From assembly GCA_036874045.1 (NCBI GenBank), contig CM072338.1, positions 16,762,501 to 16,826,500 of the forward strand: DNA of 64,000 nucleotides. Direction: 5' to 3'. The notes below the pieces were generated by a model. That model did not search any database. It saw only the letters and a program-made list of their open reading frames with translations, and was not told the DNA's origin. Origin of the DNA: Cymodocea nodosa (lineage: Eukaryota > Streptophyta > Magnoliopsida > Alismatales > Cymodoceaceae). Shown here one piece after another: positions 39,111 to 54,100 of this stretch (positions within the stretch are counted from its first letter, which is position 1; each line of letters opens with the position of its first letter). The translations under genes and the position numbers were made by a program.

Positions 39111-42100
39111 ATGGATTTTATCTGCCCTAACTCTCCTCCGGTTTCAATCCAACCTCTGAGTTTCTTGTGTTGATCGCTCTCGTTCTTCTTCTTCCGCAGG
39201 ATTCCGATGATCATTGTAGTGTCATTGACAGTTTCCGTTCTTTTTCCTTGCATGTCTGTGTAGGTATGGGACGGGTCTCGCTTGTCGGCTTGTTTCGAGA
39301 ACATATATCCTTCCTCCGTGCATTACGTGTTGCTTTAAAATTTCGTTGCGGAGATATGTGCTGAATCTTTTCGTTCATGGACTTTCTCTCATTTTTTTGA
39401 ATGCTCGAGACCTTAACGATGTGGTTCACGGTATTGGGATTTGGTGCCAATTCGGTGACGATAGTGATGATCATCGTGCTTGGACTCAAAATGAAGAGTT
39501 CCGGAGGAACCTGGGTATGTGGTCCTACGCAGAGTTATGTCGATGATGATGTAGGTGTTTACTCTATTCTGTGGCTATGTGTGGTCGTTAAAGATCGTAG
39601 AAAATAAAGGAGGGGTGAAACGGCCGACGGGGTTTCACCCTTCCAGCGATGAATGACTGGATTTACTCCGGTGGAGTTAACGACCTTAATGGTTGGAAAG
39701 GAAACGGTCGACAAGAAACTTTTGGAGGGGTGGTAAAGGTTTCTTTATAAATAAAGAGGAAGGTAATGGAGTTGTATATTAACATTGAAAAAATACCTAG
39801 TTTTCTCTTGCTCACTATATGTCAGAGCTTCAAATCTGTCGTTGGTTTCTCTTCTTAACCTACATTGGTATCAGAGTTTTTGTTTTTCATTGTCGAGTTT
39901 TGTTGGTCATGTGTACACATTGTTTCTCTTCACATGCTCCATTCCTCTCTTCTTTGCATGCACAAACCATCGTTCAATCATGTGTGGATCACTTGTCGTC
40001 TACTACTCCTTTGTTTTGCACTTTTTACATGCCCTAATTAGACACATTCTAACTCACCGCCCCTTTTTGCACGACTCACCACTTCTACTCAACTAGTCTT
40101 ACATGTTTCCACCTCTTTTGTAGTTTCACTCGTCTACTTGTTGCTCCATTGCCTAAGCTTGCAACTCATCAACTTGCTTATGCACAATCTTCATCAAGCC
40201 TATCGACTTGTGCACTTGTATGATTGTCACCACTTTGAGCCTTGTCGATTCACTTGAGCTCACCTTCGCCATCCTCTACGTTCTTGCGATCCTTAGCCAC
40301 TGCTCGATTTGTTCTCACTTTGGTGGAGAATTGATATTATGACTATTAAACTATTCACAATTGAAATGACTAAGATTGAAAAGTTGAATGAGATAAATTA
40401 TAAGATGTGGTATCAAAAAATTAGACATGTACTGAAATATCATAATATTAAACATGTTATTGAATTAAATCCTTTGAAAGTAGAAATTGACGCGTTTGAA
40501 GTGAAAATTAAAAATGTTGAAAAATGGAAGATAAAGGACAAAAGGGTTAAGAACCTCATGTTTATGTTTATGAAGGATGATTTAATAAAATGTTTTGAAA
40601 ACTACACTACTAACATTCACATTATAGAATTCTTTGAAGGAGAAGTATGATAAAATAATAGAAACGATGACTTAATTTTTTTTTCAAAAATATAACTCTT
40701 GTAAAATGTAAGTAGAACAAAATATAGTGGAACATATTAATAATATGGTAGTAATGATCAAAGACTTAGCTATTACAAGAATCTTTATACCTGAAAAATT
40801 ACAGATAACAACTATATTGAATAGTTTGTTTAAAAGTTATGATATGGTAATCACATCTCTTAGATTTACCTTGATTCAACTTTTTAAACTATCAACTAAG
40901 TTGGATACTGAATAGGAAATTATTGCTAGCCAAAGGAAATATGAAATCAATTTAGAAGAAATGAATGCCATATTTTAGAAGCCAAAATATGACAGAAATA
41001 ATAAAAGGAAGAATATATTTAACAAAACCAGCTATAAACTAAATTAAGCTTGAGAAAAGAAAGCATGAAGATCTTACCATACTTATGGTCAATTTGGTTA
41101 CTTTAGGGTAAATTGTCCTAATAAGGACAAAAACAAAAGTGGACTCACAAAACAAAAAGGAAAGAATAAAAGAGTCTTTTTTGAAATTGTCGAATATAAT
41201 AATGTTGTGATTTCAAATTCAAATGATTGGTGGATAGATTCTAGTGTCACTAGACATATTGCTAAAACCAAAAAGGATAGGAATCATTTAAAGAATATAG
41301 TCTTAGGAAACAATGCATCTACATGAGTAATGACACCTATCTAGATGTGGAAGGTATTGACACTTATCGTTTGAATTTGGGAGACAATATTATAGTCTCA
41401 AAAGATGTCATCTAGACACTTGGAATGAGGTGTAATTTGATATCAGTCGACACTCTCATGAAAAATGGTTTGGAAGTTCATTTTTACAATAAGCGTGTAT
41501 CCATAAGCAAAGAGAAAAATGTCTTTGTTATGGGAAATTATGTACCTGAGCATGATTTGTTCAAGATTGTTGTGTTTGATAATGAAATAAATGATATAGC
41601 TTTTGGTTATTCCTTGTGTCACCTGTTGGAATGTGAATTATGACATTTGAGATTAGTTCATGTTAATATACATAAAATGAAACAAATGGTGAAAATGAAT
41701 TTGTTACCTCATTTTAATAAGTATCAACATTATTTAATTGGAAAAATAACTAAGAAATCCTTTGGAAAAAGACAGATTAGATGAATTTTTAGGTTTAATT
41801 CATTCTAATGTATGTGGTCTACTTAGTATTAAAACATATAATTATAAGGAATATTTTGTAACTTTTATAGACGATTTTCTAGATATACTTATGTTTATTT
41901 AATAAATCATAAGAATGAAGTATTGATTTGTTTTGAGAAATACAAGTTAGAAGTAGAAAAACAACTTAGAAGGAAAATTAAGGTGTTAATGTTAGTTAGA
42001 GGTGAGAAATATAATTCAAAAGAATTTAAACTGTATTATAAAATATATGAAATAATAAGACAAACTATAATGTGTTATACATCATAATAAAATGATGTGA

Positions 42101-45100
42101 CTAAAAGAAAAAACAAAACTTTAGTGAATTCTGTTAGATATATGCTTTCACATTCAAGTCTCTTCAAAAGTTAAAGGAGATGTTTTGTTTACAAAAAATC
42201 ATATATTTAATAAAATATTCATCAAATCCGTGTCAAATACGCCTTATGAGTTGTGGATCGGAATAAAACCCAATTTACATTATTTAAGAAAATGAGGCTC
42301 TATAACCTATGTACTTATTTTTGAATAGTTGATGAATAAGTTGGAATCTAGAATAGTAAAATGTAAGTTTATAGGCTATTGTAAAAATTCTTTTGGATAT
42401 AGGTTTTATAAAAAAAAAAAGAATTATTGAATATGGGGATGCTATTTTTCTAGAAAGCTTAAATGAAAAGGAGCAAAATGAAATAGAAAATGAACCACTA
42501 TTTATAGTAGATGGTGACTATTTCAATAATATTCTAAAAAATAACTTTATAATTGAAGGAGAACAAAATAATGAGAATACAAATGATCCTATGGAAATTG
42601 CAAATGAAAATATAAATGAACCCATGAAAATTGTGGGAGAAAACCATAATAAGCCTATAAATGGAAATGATGAAACTAAGAAGAATTGGTAGTGTCTGTT
42701 GGTAACAAAAGAATAAGATATCAGTCAACATGAATGAATGATTATCATTTGTATTCTTGTGAATTTTCCTATTTATTAGTTGATATAGAGGAAAATCACA
42801 TAAAACTTGTAATATATAAAGATGTTATTGAATTTCAAGAAAAGGATCTATGACTTAACATTATGGATGATAAGATAGATTCCATTAAAAGGAATCAAGT
42901 ATGAGAATTGTGTAATTTATTTGAAGGAAAGAAATTTATAAGATGCAAATAGATATTATGGAAAAAGTTAAAGACTAATAGGTCTATTGATAAATATAAG
43001 GTTTGATTAGTTGCTAAATGTTATACACAAAAGTTGAGAATTGATTTTCAAGAAACTTATTCTTGGATAGCTAGGTTTTCTTCGATAAGAATAATATTAG
43101 CTATTGTTGTATATTTAGATTTGGAATTACATTAAATAGACGTAAAGATTGTATTTCAAAATAATGATTTGCAAGAAGAGATTTACATATCATAGTTTGA
43201 AAGTTTTTAGGTGAAAGCACATAAAAGAAAAGCATACAAATTAAATAGATCAATATATGATTTGAAACAAGCCTCAAGACAATTATACAGAAAGTTTCAC
43301 AATGTACTTATCATAATGAGATTTGTTTCAAACAAGTCAAATTGTTGTATATATATTAGGAAAGGTGAGAGCAGGTTTGCGATATTGTCTCTGTATGTAG
43401 TGATATCTTGCTTGCTGGAAATGACCTTGATATATTGGTTAAAACAAAGGAAGAACTTAGTTAAAAATTTGAGATGAAGGATATAAGGGGAACATCCTAT
43501 ATTTTTGGAATTTAGATCCTTAGAGATCAAAAATCTAAGATATTGGGTATAAGTCAGGAAATATACTTATGTATGATATTAGAAAGGTTTAGAATAGACA
43601 ATTGTTCTTTAGCCCCTACACAATTTGTTTATGGGAAAATGTTAAGTAAAGATCAATGTATTAGAAAGGGAAATGAATCTTTAAGAGTAGCTTATGTTCA
43701 AGTGGTTAGAAGTTTGATGTATGCTATGTTGTCTATTAGATTAAATCTGATATATGTGGTAAGTCTTGTAAGTAGGTATTAAAATAATCTTAGAATAAAA
43801 CATTGAGAAGTTGTCAAAAGAATAATGAAATATATAAAAGGAACTTTGCATCATAAGTTAACATATCAAGTGGAAGAGCTTGAAGTGTTTGATTATTTTG
43901 ATGCAGATTTTGGTGGTGACAAAAATGATAGAAAGTTTACATCGAGATATTATTTATCTTTAGAGGTGCAACTTTATCTTAAGGTAATAAAAAATAAGGA
44001 TGTGTAGCAAAATATACACAGAAAGTTGAATATATTACTTATAGTTCAGATGCATCGCATGCTATTTAGATTAGAAGATTTATAAATGATTTAAATCTCA
44101 ACTTAATAAATAGTTCAATAAAAATGTATTGTGATAATCAAGTGACAATTAGTCTTATACATAGTAATACAAATAATTCAAAAGGATAATATATTAATAT
44201 ACATTATCACTATATTCGTGATATTGTAGAAAAAAGAGAAATAAAATTGAGTTATATTCCCACGAAAGATATGATTGTTGATCTTTTGACAAAAAGAATT
44301 TTAGTAAAAAGTTTTATTAAGTTTGTAAACTTAATGAGGTTAAGGAACATTTCCATTGATAAAAATGGAGAACATTCTCATGTGGTAAGAATGAAAGAAT
44401 CATACACTTCACGAATAGTAGGAGTGGAAGCAAAACATCTCATTGCATGAAATTTTATGTGCGGTCTTCATGACCAAGTGAGAGATATGGGTATGTGTGG
44501 TCATTAAAGACCATAGAAAATAAAGAAAGGGGTGAAATGGTCAACGGTTTCACCCTCCTAGCAATGAATGACTGGATTTACTCTGGTGGAGTTAATGGCC
44601 TTAATGGTCAGAAAAAAAAAACTGATGGGAAGTCATTGGAGGAGGGGTGGTGAAAGTTTCCCTATAAATAGAGAGGAAGGTAATGAAGTTGTACATCAAC
44701 ATTGAAAAAATACCTAGCCTTTTTCTACTCACCACATGTTGAAGCCTCAAATCTGTTGCTGGTTTCTCTTCTCAACCTACATGTTCTATTACATTGCTAC
44801 TCTTGTTCATATACTCGCTATGTTGTTTATACATCACACGAGATGTGGATATGTTTATGAGTGTGATGGAAAAGAGAAAACAATATGCAGTGGAATTTGG
44901 AAGTGGATGTACTGCCATGTTGAACTCTTGCTCGATGGGGAAGTGAGTGGAATGAATCTTTTATATCAAGTTGTATGTTTTTGGTGCCTTCAGAATAGCA
45001 CACTTTACTTTTATAACTCAGTTCAAGTCATTAATTGGAATAAGCAAGGATAGTGAGCCCATTATCATTAATGCAGAAGTTAAGCAGCAATTCCGAGAAT

Positions 45101-48100
45101 AACAGTGTTATGGATAAGCTTTTGGAAAAGTCTTGTGATTTTTTTTTAGTTACATAACATTTCTAAGTAATGAACCTTGGAATAAACATGATTCATAATT
45201 CTGAATGGTGGTCGTGATTGTCTCCAGTTAACATTATTTTATTACTGTAAGAACTATATGTAATTTCAGATTCTAAGTTTGTTCTAGGTTAAAATGATGT
45301 ACTACTTGAATACCACTACAGTCATTTTTTGAATATTTTTCAAGTTATACTTGATAAAAGAGGACAGTCTATCCTTTTGTCTGATGGCTTCAATAAATAA
45401 AATTGATCCTGTGTATATATCCTATCCATTTCCCCCTTAAATTCAATTTTGAATATCAATAATTTGAAATATATTTAATTAGGAATCATTCTTGGAATAT
45501 ATAGCATTTGTGCTAAATTACCAGGTCACATGGATTAAAGATTGGTTGCCATGAACAAAATCTAGGGCTATTTATTTTTTAATGGACACTTTGTAATGGA
45601 TTTCTTTTAGCTTTGTCTTATTTTGCAGTTTTTAGTCTATGTTCACTACAACTTTTTTCAGGGTAGTAGGAGTCATTTTCTGGCAAAGGTGTTTTTGTCA
45701 TTTGTTCCTGCTCTTGGAGCATGTGCATGCTTTTGCAATATACTTTTGCTTCTGAATGGCAAAATTCAGGGACACATTAGTCACTATCACGAGTGGCTGC
45801 TGGTTTGTTCTCAATTTCTTTTATGGGTATGCCTTCTGTTTTTTCACAAGCAATGGATGACTTATTATATCTGAATGTGTTGTGATCTTCACTTTGGTTC
45901 TAATGATGCTTTAGATGATAGTTGTGCTCTTCCTGAAATGTGATTGTTCGCTGCTCATATTCTGCAATCCAATTCTTTGCATTTGGTGGATAATCAAAGT
46001 TCTCTTTGAGGTTTTCCACTTGTGGACTGTATTTTCTTCATTGAAGGTTAGTTGTTTGACTGAATATAGTCTAATATGTGAAATTGAAGTTCATTAGGTC
46101 TAAATGAATGAATGTGATCATTTACTGGAATTGATTGTTGGATTTTTGTTTATTAACAAAAATCATATATTTTTTGGATAATTGTTGATTGAGAAAACAA
46201 ATTGCTTTATTGTTGATTGATTTGATTAAATTTGCTGAGTTGTTGATCATTCATATCCTAAATCAATTTATAATTTGAGCAAATTATTGAATTTAGATTC
46301 TTATCTGGAATGCTGATTTATTTTCTTAATGTAGATGGAAGTTTTTAACTTCAAATTAGCAGAAATTTGATGTGTGGTGGCTGTTGTTAATTAGGTTCTA
46401 TATTTGACAATTTTTGATTAGCAAAATCCTCTCTAGTTGGAAATCAAGTTTGAATTGTGGGTTTGTCGATCAGATGTCTAGCGTGGATGTCCATACTTCC
46501 TTTTGGAGGCATGCGTGTAGAGGATGTCCTGTGTGGACATCTAGTAAAGCTCTTTGAATGATCTGCAAGAGGAGTGGATGTCCAGTGTGGACGTCTGGTT
46601 CAGTTTCTTGAGTCATCTGCCACTAGAGTGGACATCCTGTGTGGATGTCTGGTACAGGTGCAGTTGGTCCTCTTGTCTTGGGTGGATGTCAACATGGGAT
46701 GATTATCCGTTCCTGAATGTTAGTGGGCAGTTTCTGATTATTGTAGTTTCCATTCTGGGATGATTGTGCATTGTATTTAGTGTGTGCCTTGGATTATGGG
46801 AGAACATGCCAAGCAAATTGTGCTCCTATTCTCTTGTGATTTTGTTCTCTCTATCAAAGTATGAAGAAGTTTATATGCTTGATTCATGTGTTTGTGCTAA
46901 AGTTTGAAATTGTGCTGTGGAAGATCGTGTGAAGAAAGTTTTGTGTGCTTGGTGTAAAGGCATATGACAGATATTGCTCTTGTCTAGCCATATGACAGAT
47001 CTAACATGTCATGAATATTGAAGAAATAATGAATAACGAGATGACTATTACCCTTGAAGCAATTCAACATCAAATTGAGATAGTTTTTATAAGGTCAATG
47101 CATTATGAATTATTTTTCTACAATTATTGTTTACTTTCAAGGTTTATTCTTTTTTTTTTTTTTTTTTGAAATAGTCCTCAATCTATATATGGGGTGGGGG
47201 CCCATCAAAGCCAAGTACAAAGCAAAAACAAGATCAGCTACATGAGACAACAAAACAAAAGCTTAACACAATCTACTTGTGAGAATTGCCCATCTATCTC
47301 AGATGTTATGTCCTCTCTTATCTCCTTGGGAAGGTCCTTAAAGTGTTCAAACTTGTGGTATCCTTTGGTGGAAACCCCTTCTTTAGCCACCAGGTTGGCC
47401 ACCTTGTTTGCTTCCCGGTATGCATGCTTAAAGGAGGATACTTGATCCATATATTTGACTAGAGGGTACCAAAAATCTGTTATGGAGCTAGTTGGACATC
47501 TTCTCTCCTTAATGGCCTCATATGGCACTTTTGAGTCAATTTTCACTTTTGAGATCAAACCTCCTCTCAATACAAAGTTGCAGCCCCTCAAAAAGAGCTT
47601 TTGCTTCAGCATAGATAGGGCCTAAATCCTCCAAAACATTATAGAAGGCCACCACCATTTTGCCCCAATTGTTCCTTAAGATCCCTCCACCAACTGTACC
47701 CTTATAGTCAGTCGCTTCATCTGTATTTAATTTCAACTTTCCCTCACCTGGGTGGTCACATCATATCCATTCCATCATTTGATTTCGAGATATTATTGGC
47801 ATTTCAGAAATGTTGAAAGCTTGGCTCCGTTCCTCTAAAATTCACTTACTTTCCACTGGATTCTAGAAAAAGGATTATTCTATTCATGTAAATGCTAAAT
47901 TTGAATGTATGTAACATTTTAATTATGGTAATTGCACAGAAATTCAATCTAAACAATTTTATGTGTTAATTATAAATTTTTTTATCTTGTCCTAGAGTTC
48001 CAAGTCAAAACTTGAGATTTTCTACCAAAATTTGATGTTTTTGTGCTTTTACACCATTGTCATTGAAATTTCCATTGATACTCAATGGCTATTTTTTCCT

Positions 48101-51100
48101 TAGGATCGATACTTACGTACAAAATCGATATGAAATACATTTGTTAGTAAAAACAAAGTATCACTTAGGATGTATTTGGTAATGGAGTATAGCTTTGCAA
48201 CTCCTAGGTAGAGTTACACTCTACAAAAAGGTTGTAATCGGGGCTCCCATGCACCCCACATGGAAGCCCCAAATTTGTTTGACAATGCAACTCCTAAAGC
48301 TTGTGTTTATTTGGGTAACTACCAAAATACCTCATGAGCACAATGGAGTTTCTCTTTCTTCCCCCGACAACCTCATCCTTCCACACAATTAATTCATAAC
48401 CATCCTTGCCCCCACTTCTCCTCCTTGAGTCAGGCCTCTAGTGATTCTTGGGGTGTGCTTACTTCCTACAGTTAGGATGGTGCGTTGTTTTTGTCTATCT
48501 AAAAGCCTAACCTTTAATCTCATTTTCCTCCTCTTTGCCTTCCACTAACTGCTTTGTTCAATGTGGTAAGATATAGGTCTTTGGTAGAGGGAGATGTTTG
48601 CTTTCTTGCAATTCAAGAGAGCCATCACTTTTGATCCTGCTAGGCTCCTCTTTCATTGGATGGAGGAAGATTGGCTACTCTTGTAAGGATGTGGAGGACG
48701 GTAGGTTAGAGCATAGTGAATGAATGTTGGATTGTGTAAGGGATGATAGGGTGGATCGTGTAGGGGCAAATGAGTCTTTTCATAATTAGCATTCTTGACT
48801 CCCGTACATAGCAGTCTTTTGTTAGCGCCCCTCCAATGATGGAAATTTACTTCTACCTGTAGTAGTGGGCATTGGAACTCTATGCTTGATATTGTTACGA
48901 GCTACAATGTTTGGTAACATGAGATCCAGCTCTTTATTGCATAGTAAAGGGGATAGAGCTGTGTTTCCAAACACTTCCTTAATATGAGGATGACAATATT
49001 GATATCTTTATTGAGTCTAAGAATAACAAAAAAAAAAACACTTTATAGTACATAAGGATAATTTGTCAAGATTGGGTAACAAGTCTTGAACTAAAACAAC
49101 ATAACTAATGAACACTTGAGGAGACAATGAGAATAACCCTGACTTTGGATAGAGTGGTCGAAGATGAATTTTGCCACTTAGTGCTATAGAGGCTATCCTA
49201 CTTATCAAATATAATGATGCATGTGACATCTAGAATATGTTTTTATTTATGTTCAATCTCACCATTTTTATTGAGATGTATGAGGGAAAATGGTTTGGAA
49301 AACAATCTTCAATGTAGTGCAATAAAATTTAAACCCAATTTAAACAAAGTCAAGTTATTAACATGCAAAACCTTTAGTGTAATGGAAAACTAATTTATTA
49401 TTTTAGTAAAGAAATTCTTTATTACATGAAAATGAACATGTTCTTTCAAAAGGTAAACTCAAGATGTACGTGAATAATTATCAAAAAATGTAATATCTAT
49501 GACCCTAATACAGATTGGATGCAAGGAAAATCTCAAATTTCAAAGTGAATCAATTCAAATAGACTTTAACTTGACACAAGATATAAGTACCTAAGGGTAG
49601 CATGATGGTGCTTGTCTAACTAATATATCTCACAATCAAAAGGAGATACCGAAATCTTAAGATAATTCCTAAGGTAACCAGGAAAAGTGTCATAGGGAGT
49701 CCTTTTCTAAGGAGTAGTTTGATAGGGTTTGGGAAGGTGTGCATGTTTTGTTGCCTAAGGTATTGCAAGGAATGCTTGTCACCTTGAACACCTTGAATGC
49801 CAGCTAGGTGGTATTTTTGTGCTTTTCCAGTGATTTTTCCACTACAAGACTTCTCCTATGAGCTACTTCTCATCCTTTGGTGACCTTTTGGCTCTAACTA
49901 TTTAGCCATCTCAAGTATACAATATATTAATGTTTTTCCCATTCTCATATTTTTATTTTCTTAATTTTTACCGATTTTTCTTCATTAAATTTATTTAAGG
50001 AGGATGATGCTTATGTTATTAATGAAATGATATTCACTATTTATTTTTCAAAAAATTTCTAATGATTTTTCTAATTTTTGAATCTTCAAGATTTCTACTA
50101 ATTTAAAATAGAAGAATAAGAGGAGGTAGAGTTAGAAAAGACAATGAAGAAGCACTTGGCTGCTATGAGCCTAATAAAAATGAAGCTGACGTGGGGATTC
50201 TTGATGATGGGGAAATTGAAGAGGAGGTTTGATGGTGTTTTATTCTATCATCTATCTTATATCTAGATTTCAATTTCTTGTAGTTTATAGACTAGTATTG
50301 GCCCCTTTAATTTTTGTGAACTTATGTTTTAAATTTGATGTTCTTATGTTAGTGTTGAGTAAACCTTGAACACATTTAATATTTGACAAAGATATATTGC
50401 CTATTTTCTTTATTCCATTGATTTATCATTATGCTGTTTATATATTTCTTTGTTTTATTCATATTTAACTTAATTATTGATGTGTTATATAATTGGATGT
50501 TTAGTTTTGTTTATTTATTTATTTAAATTTTATAAGTCATCTCTTTGCTTCAATTTGGTGTTTGCCTCATCTCTTGGCATAGAAGTTTCAAGGGGGTGTC
50601 ACTTTTCACCTTGATAATTATGTAGCAAAAAAGGAAATTCCTTGCCTAGGTCATATCCAACTATTTTTAGGCCTTTAACCATCATTTTATGATTTCTTTG
50701 TAGTCATAGGACATCATTTGAATGCCTATAGGTGAAGTAAAGAGGAAAAAAAGGTTGCATGTTTTTCAAGAGGTTGTGAAGGGCACCAATCTTATTTTAT
50801 TTTACTTTTAGAAGGGCACCAATCCATTTAAGCAACATTGTACACGTCTGATTGAATCAGTTTAACTTGAAAGTAACATTGATCAAGATCCAACCTATAA
50901 AATATTAGTATTGTGTTAGTATGGGTGGGAAAATAAGATGTATTGTGTATTGATGGAAATATAATAAAGATAGTACAAAAACATAGAACTTTCAAATTTT
51001 GGTCAAAAAACCTCAAAATTTTGACTTGAAACTCAAGGATAAGATAAAGTATGATATAATATGCATAAAAATCAATTAAATTTAATCTTACGTATTTTTA

Positions 51101-54100
51101 TAATATATAAAATAGTGTGTAGTTTATGGTAATATACCTAAGGATCACCTACTTATTATATTGTATATATGTAAACTGTCATTTGTACATGACTCAAGTT
51201 AATGCAAAAGGGGGGATCAGGGATACTTCCAATTTGGTATCAAAGCCGTACAATTCCACCCCCCATCCTCTCTAGTTTCCAATCATTAGTTGTCTTATCT
51301 GTCATTTGTCTAATGGTTAAAGCTCATTCGACACAACCGCTCATTTGGCTGACAATAGGAGCTTCATTCAACAGCTATCCATTTGTTCGACAGTCAAAGG
51401 GTTCATTTGATGTTGTTGCTTGCTCTGTTAGTCATCTCGTGAACGTGTGCACGCTTGTTTTGTCAATTGTAGCTCATTTTCTTACTGCAGATTTCCAATC
51501 ATCAGTCTTGCGAGTTTGTGCCCATCAAGGATAGAGAAGGATCATGTGTCTAGTCTAAGACTATGCATCTTGTTGTCTGCAAGTTCATCTTACCGGTTTT
51601 GCCTAGTTGTGTTCGTCAATAGGCCCTTTTCTCCAAGTGGTGTGTGTTTGTCCACCACTTGTGTTGCTTTTCTTTAAGTGGGGTGTGACCCTTTTCTCCA
51701 TTGCTAAAATTCTCTTTCTCAGACAATGACTTCATGAGATTTGTTCAATAAGAACATCCCTGGAATCACAGAGAAGCTTAATAGACTAAACTATCTTTTA
51801 TGAGCTCAAAGCTTTGAGACTATCAAGGGTTACTGTTGAGAAAATCATTTGTACAATCAAGCGTTAATACCTACAATGATTAGAAGGTAGACAATACAAT
51901 CATTGTCTCTTGGATGCTCTCAAATATGAGCCAACCATTGTACGAGGAGTGACCATGTTATGCCCTACCAATTGAATTTGGGAAAATCTACAAAAAACCT
52001 ATGGTCATGATAAAAATATCTTAAAGTTTTTTTAAGTATATGAGCAAATTTTCGGCTTGAATTAAGGTGACCAAACATGTTAGCAACATTACAGTGTCCT
52101 TTGTGGCTTACTTGATGAACTCAATTGTTATTAGCCTCTAATTATAGATTTGGCCACATTTTACTAGTATCATGAGGAATTTGTCGTGACCAGTGATTTG
52201 GCTAGTATTAATCCAGAGATTGTATCCCAAATCTGTGGATCTATTCTCAGTGTTAAGTCAATGTTTGATTTAGATGAGACTTTCGCTCGAGCCTTACATG
52301 TCTCTACATCTCATTTAGCAATTTCATTGGCCAACAATCTACTCTCGTAGCTTTAAGAAGTAAGGGAAATGATTGCTTAGGACATGAAGGTAATCGATAA
52401 CATCCAAAATGCTAGTGGTGCAATAGATTTGACCACAGATTAAAGAAATATTATGACAAGTGGGGAAAACCCCTAATGATGGCTAACATTATCACCAAGT
52501 CTGATGCTCTCACTATTGTTGTTGCTTCAAGAGAATCCATAGTTACCATCTCACAAATAGATTGTGATCGTCTCCTTCGGTCTTAGAGATTAGACTTAAG
52601 TGCCATGAGCGTCCATGCCTCCTCTTATCACTTAGGTACTAATACTAGCATTACCCTTATCGCCTCTAGTGTTGATCCCTAAGTAGTTGACTTTAAAGCC
52701 TCTTCACACATATTAGGTACTTTACTTCTTTTTGATCGATTATCTCATCTTCCTAACCAATCCACTGTAACTATTGTAGATGACCGGTCCTATTCTATAT
52801 CTAGTAAGGGGGAGGTCTAGGTCTTCTCTTAGATGTGATTAAATAATGTCCTATATGTTTCTGATCTCTTTTTTAATCTTTTATCTATTAATGTTATTAT
52901 CGAACAATTATCTTGTTCTTTAACTTTTTTTTCCTTTTCATTATATCTTTTAAGACTTGCAAATGGGTTGGAGGATTGATTTGGGACATAAGTGTAGCAA
53001 TAATGTCTACATTTTGGCTTGTAATCACATTCTTCAGGGTTTGGTTGCCTACATGACGAGCACTGAATCTTCCATCCCTTGACACTACTGCTTAAGTCAT
53101 CCTTCTTAGGACAAGCTTTGTCAAATTCTTTAGTGGACTTTTGTGTTACCATTTCAGTATGAGTCGTATCAGCTTGGGAAGTACACTTGTACTACCTTGA
53201 AGCAGTTAAGTCTGTCGTTGACCTCAAATTTATTCAATTTACTTCATTGTGATATTTGAGGTTCTAGTTATGTCAAGTCTATTGGTGGCCATCACTATTA
53301 TATAAATCATCTTTTAGGTGTGTCTGCTTAAAAATCATCATACTATTGTTGATGTATTTCAAACTTTTTTGGCTATTAAAAACCAATTTGATGTTTGTCT
53401 TAAAATTTTGCATATAAATAATGCATTAGAGTTTGTGTAGTCTGAATTTTAGGTCCTTTTCTCCTCACATGGTATTATACATTAGACCATGTGTCCTCAT
53501 ACTTCCGCGTAGAATGAAGTTGTGGAGCACAAACATTGCTATATTCTTGATGTTGCTCATACTCTTATGATGCATGATCATATTCCTAAATCTTTTTGTT
53601 TTGATGTCATTCTTACTGTTATCTACTTTATCAACAAGATGACCTTTTCCCCCTTGGGTGGTGCTATTCCCTTTAGTTGCCTCTACTCGAAGCAGGAATT
53701 GTTCTCTTTATCTTCCAAGGTCTTCAAATATGTTATATTTGTTCAAGATCTTTCTTCTAGTCGTGACAAACTCTTTTCCTGTGCCTTCAAGTGTATGTTT
53801 GTTGGGTATTCTCGTTCTCAAAAAGGATATTACCTCTATCATCCCTCTACTTGCAAATACTACACCTTCATGGATGTCACTTGTTTTGAGTCTCGGTCCT
53901 ACTATCTTGACACTAGTCTCACCTCTAGTGAAGGTCTTGACACTCTTGTCTCTTGCCCTCTTTTTACTACTAGTGAACCAAGTGTTATGTCAAAGGACCT
54001 TCTAGTGTCGCATGCCACCCTTGCAGGTTTACACTCAACAATCGCGACACACTTTAAATGTCCTATCTCAATCCTCTGACTTTGATTGCAATGTCCATTA

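Noticed and set aside
38704-39159. 151-codon frame upstream of the transporter
   Set aside because: It crosses the CGCCAA microsatellite and has no recognisable domain; the exon 1 frame at 39111 gives the expected transporter N-terminus.
47238-47736. Host ribonuclease H gene on the minus strand
   Set aside because: It is frameshifted and ends in a poly-A run, which points to a truncated LINE.
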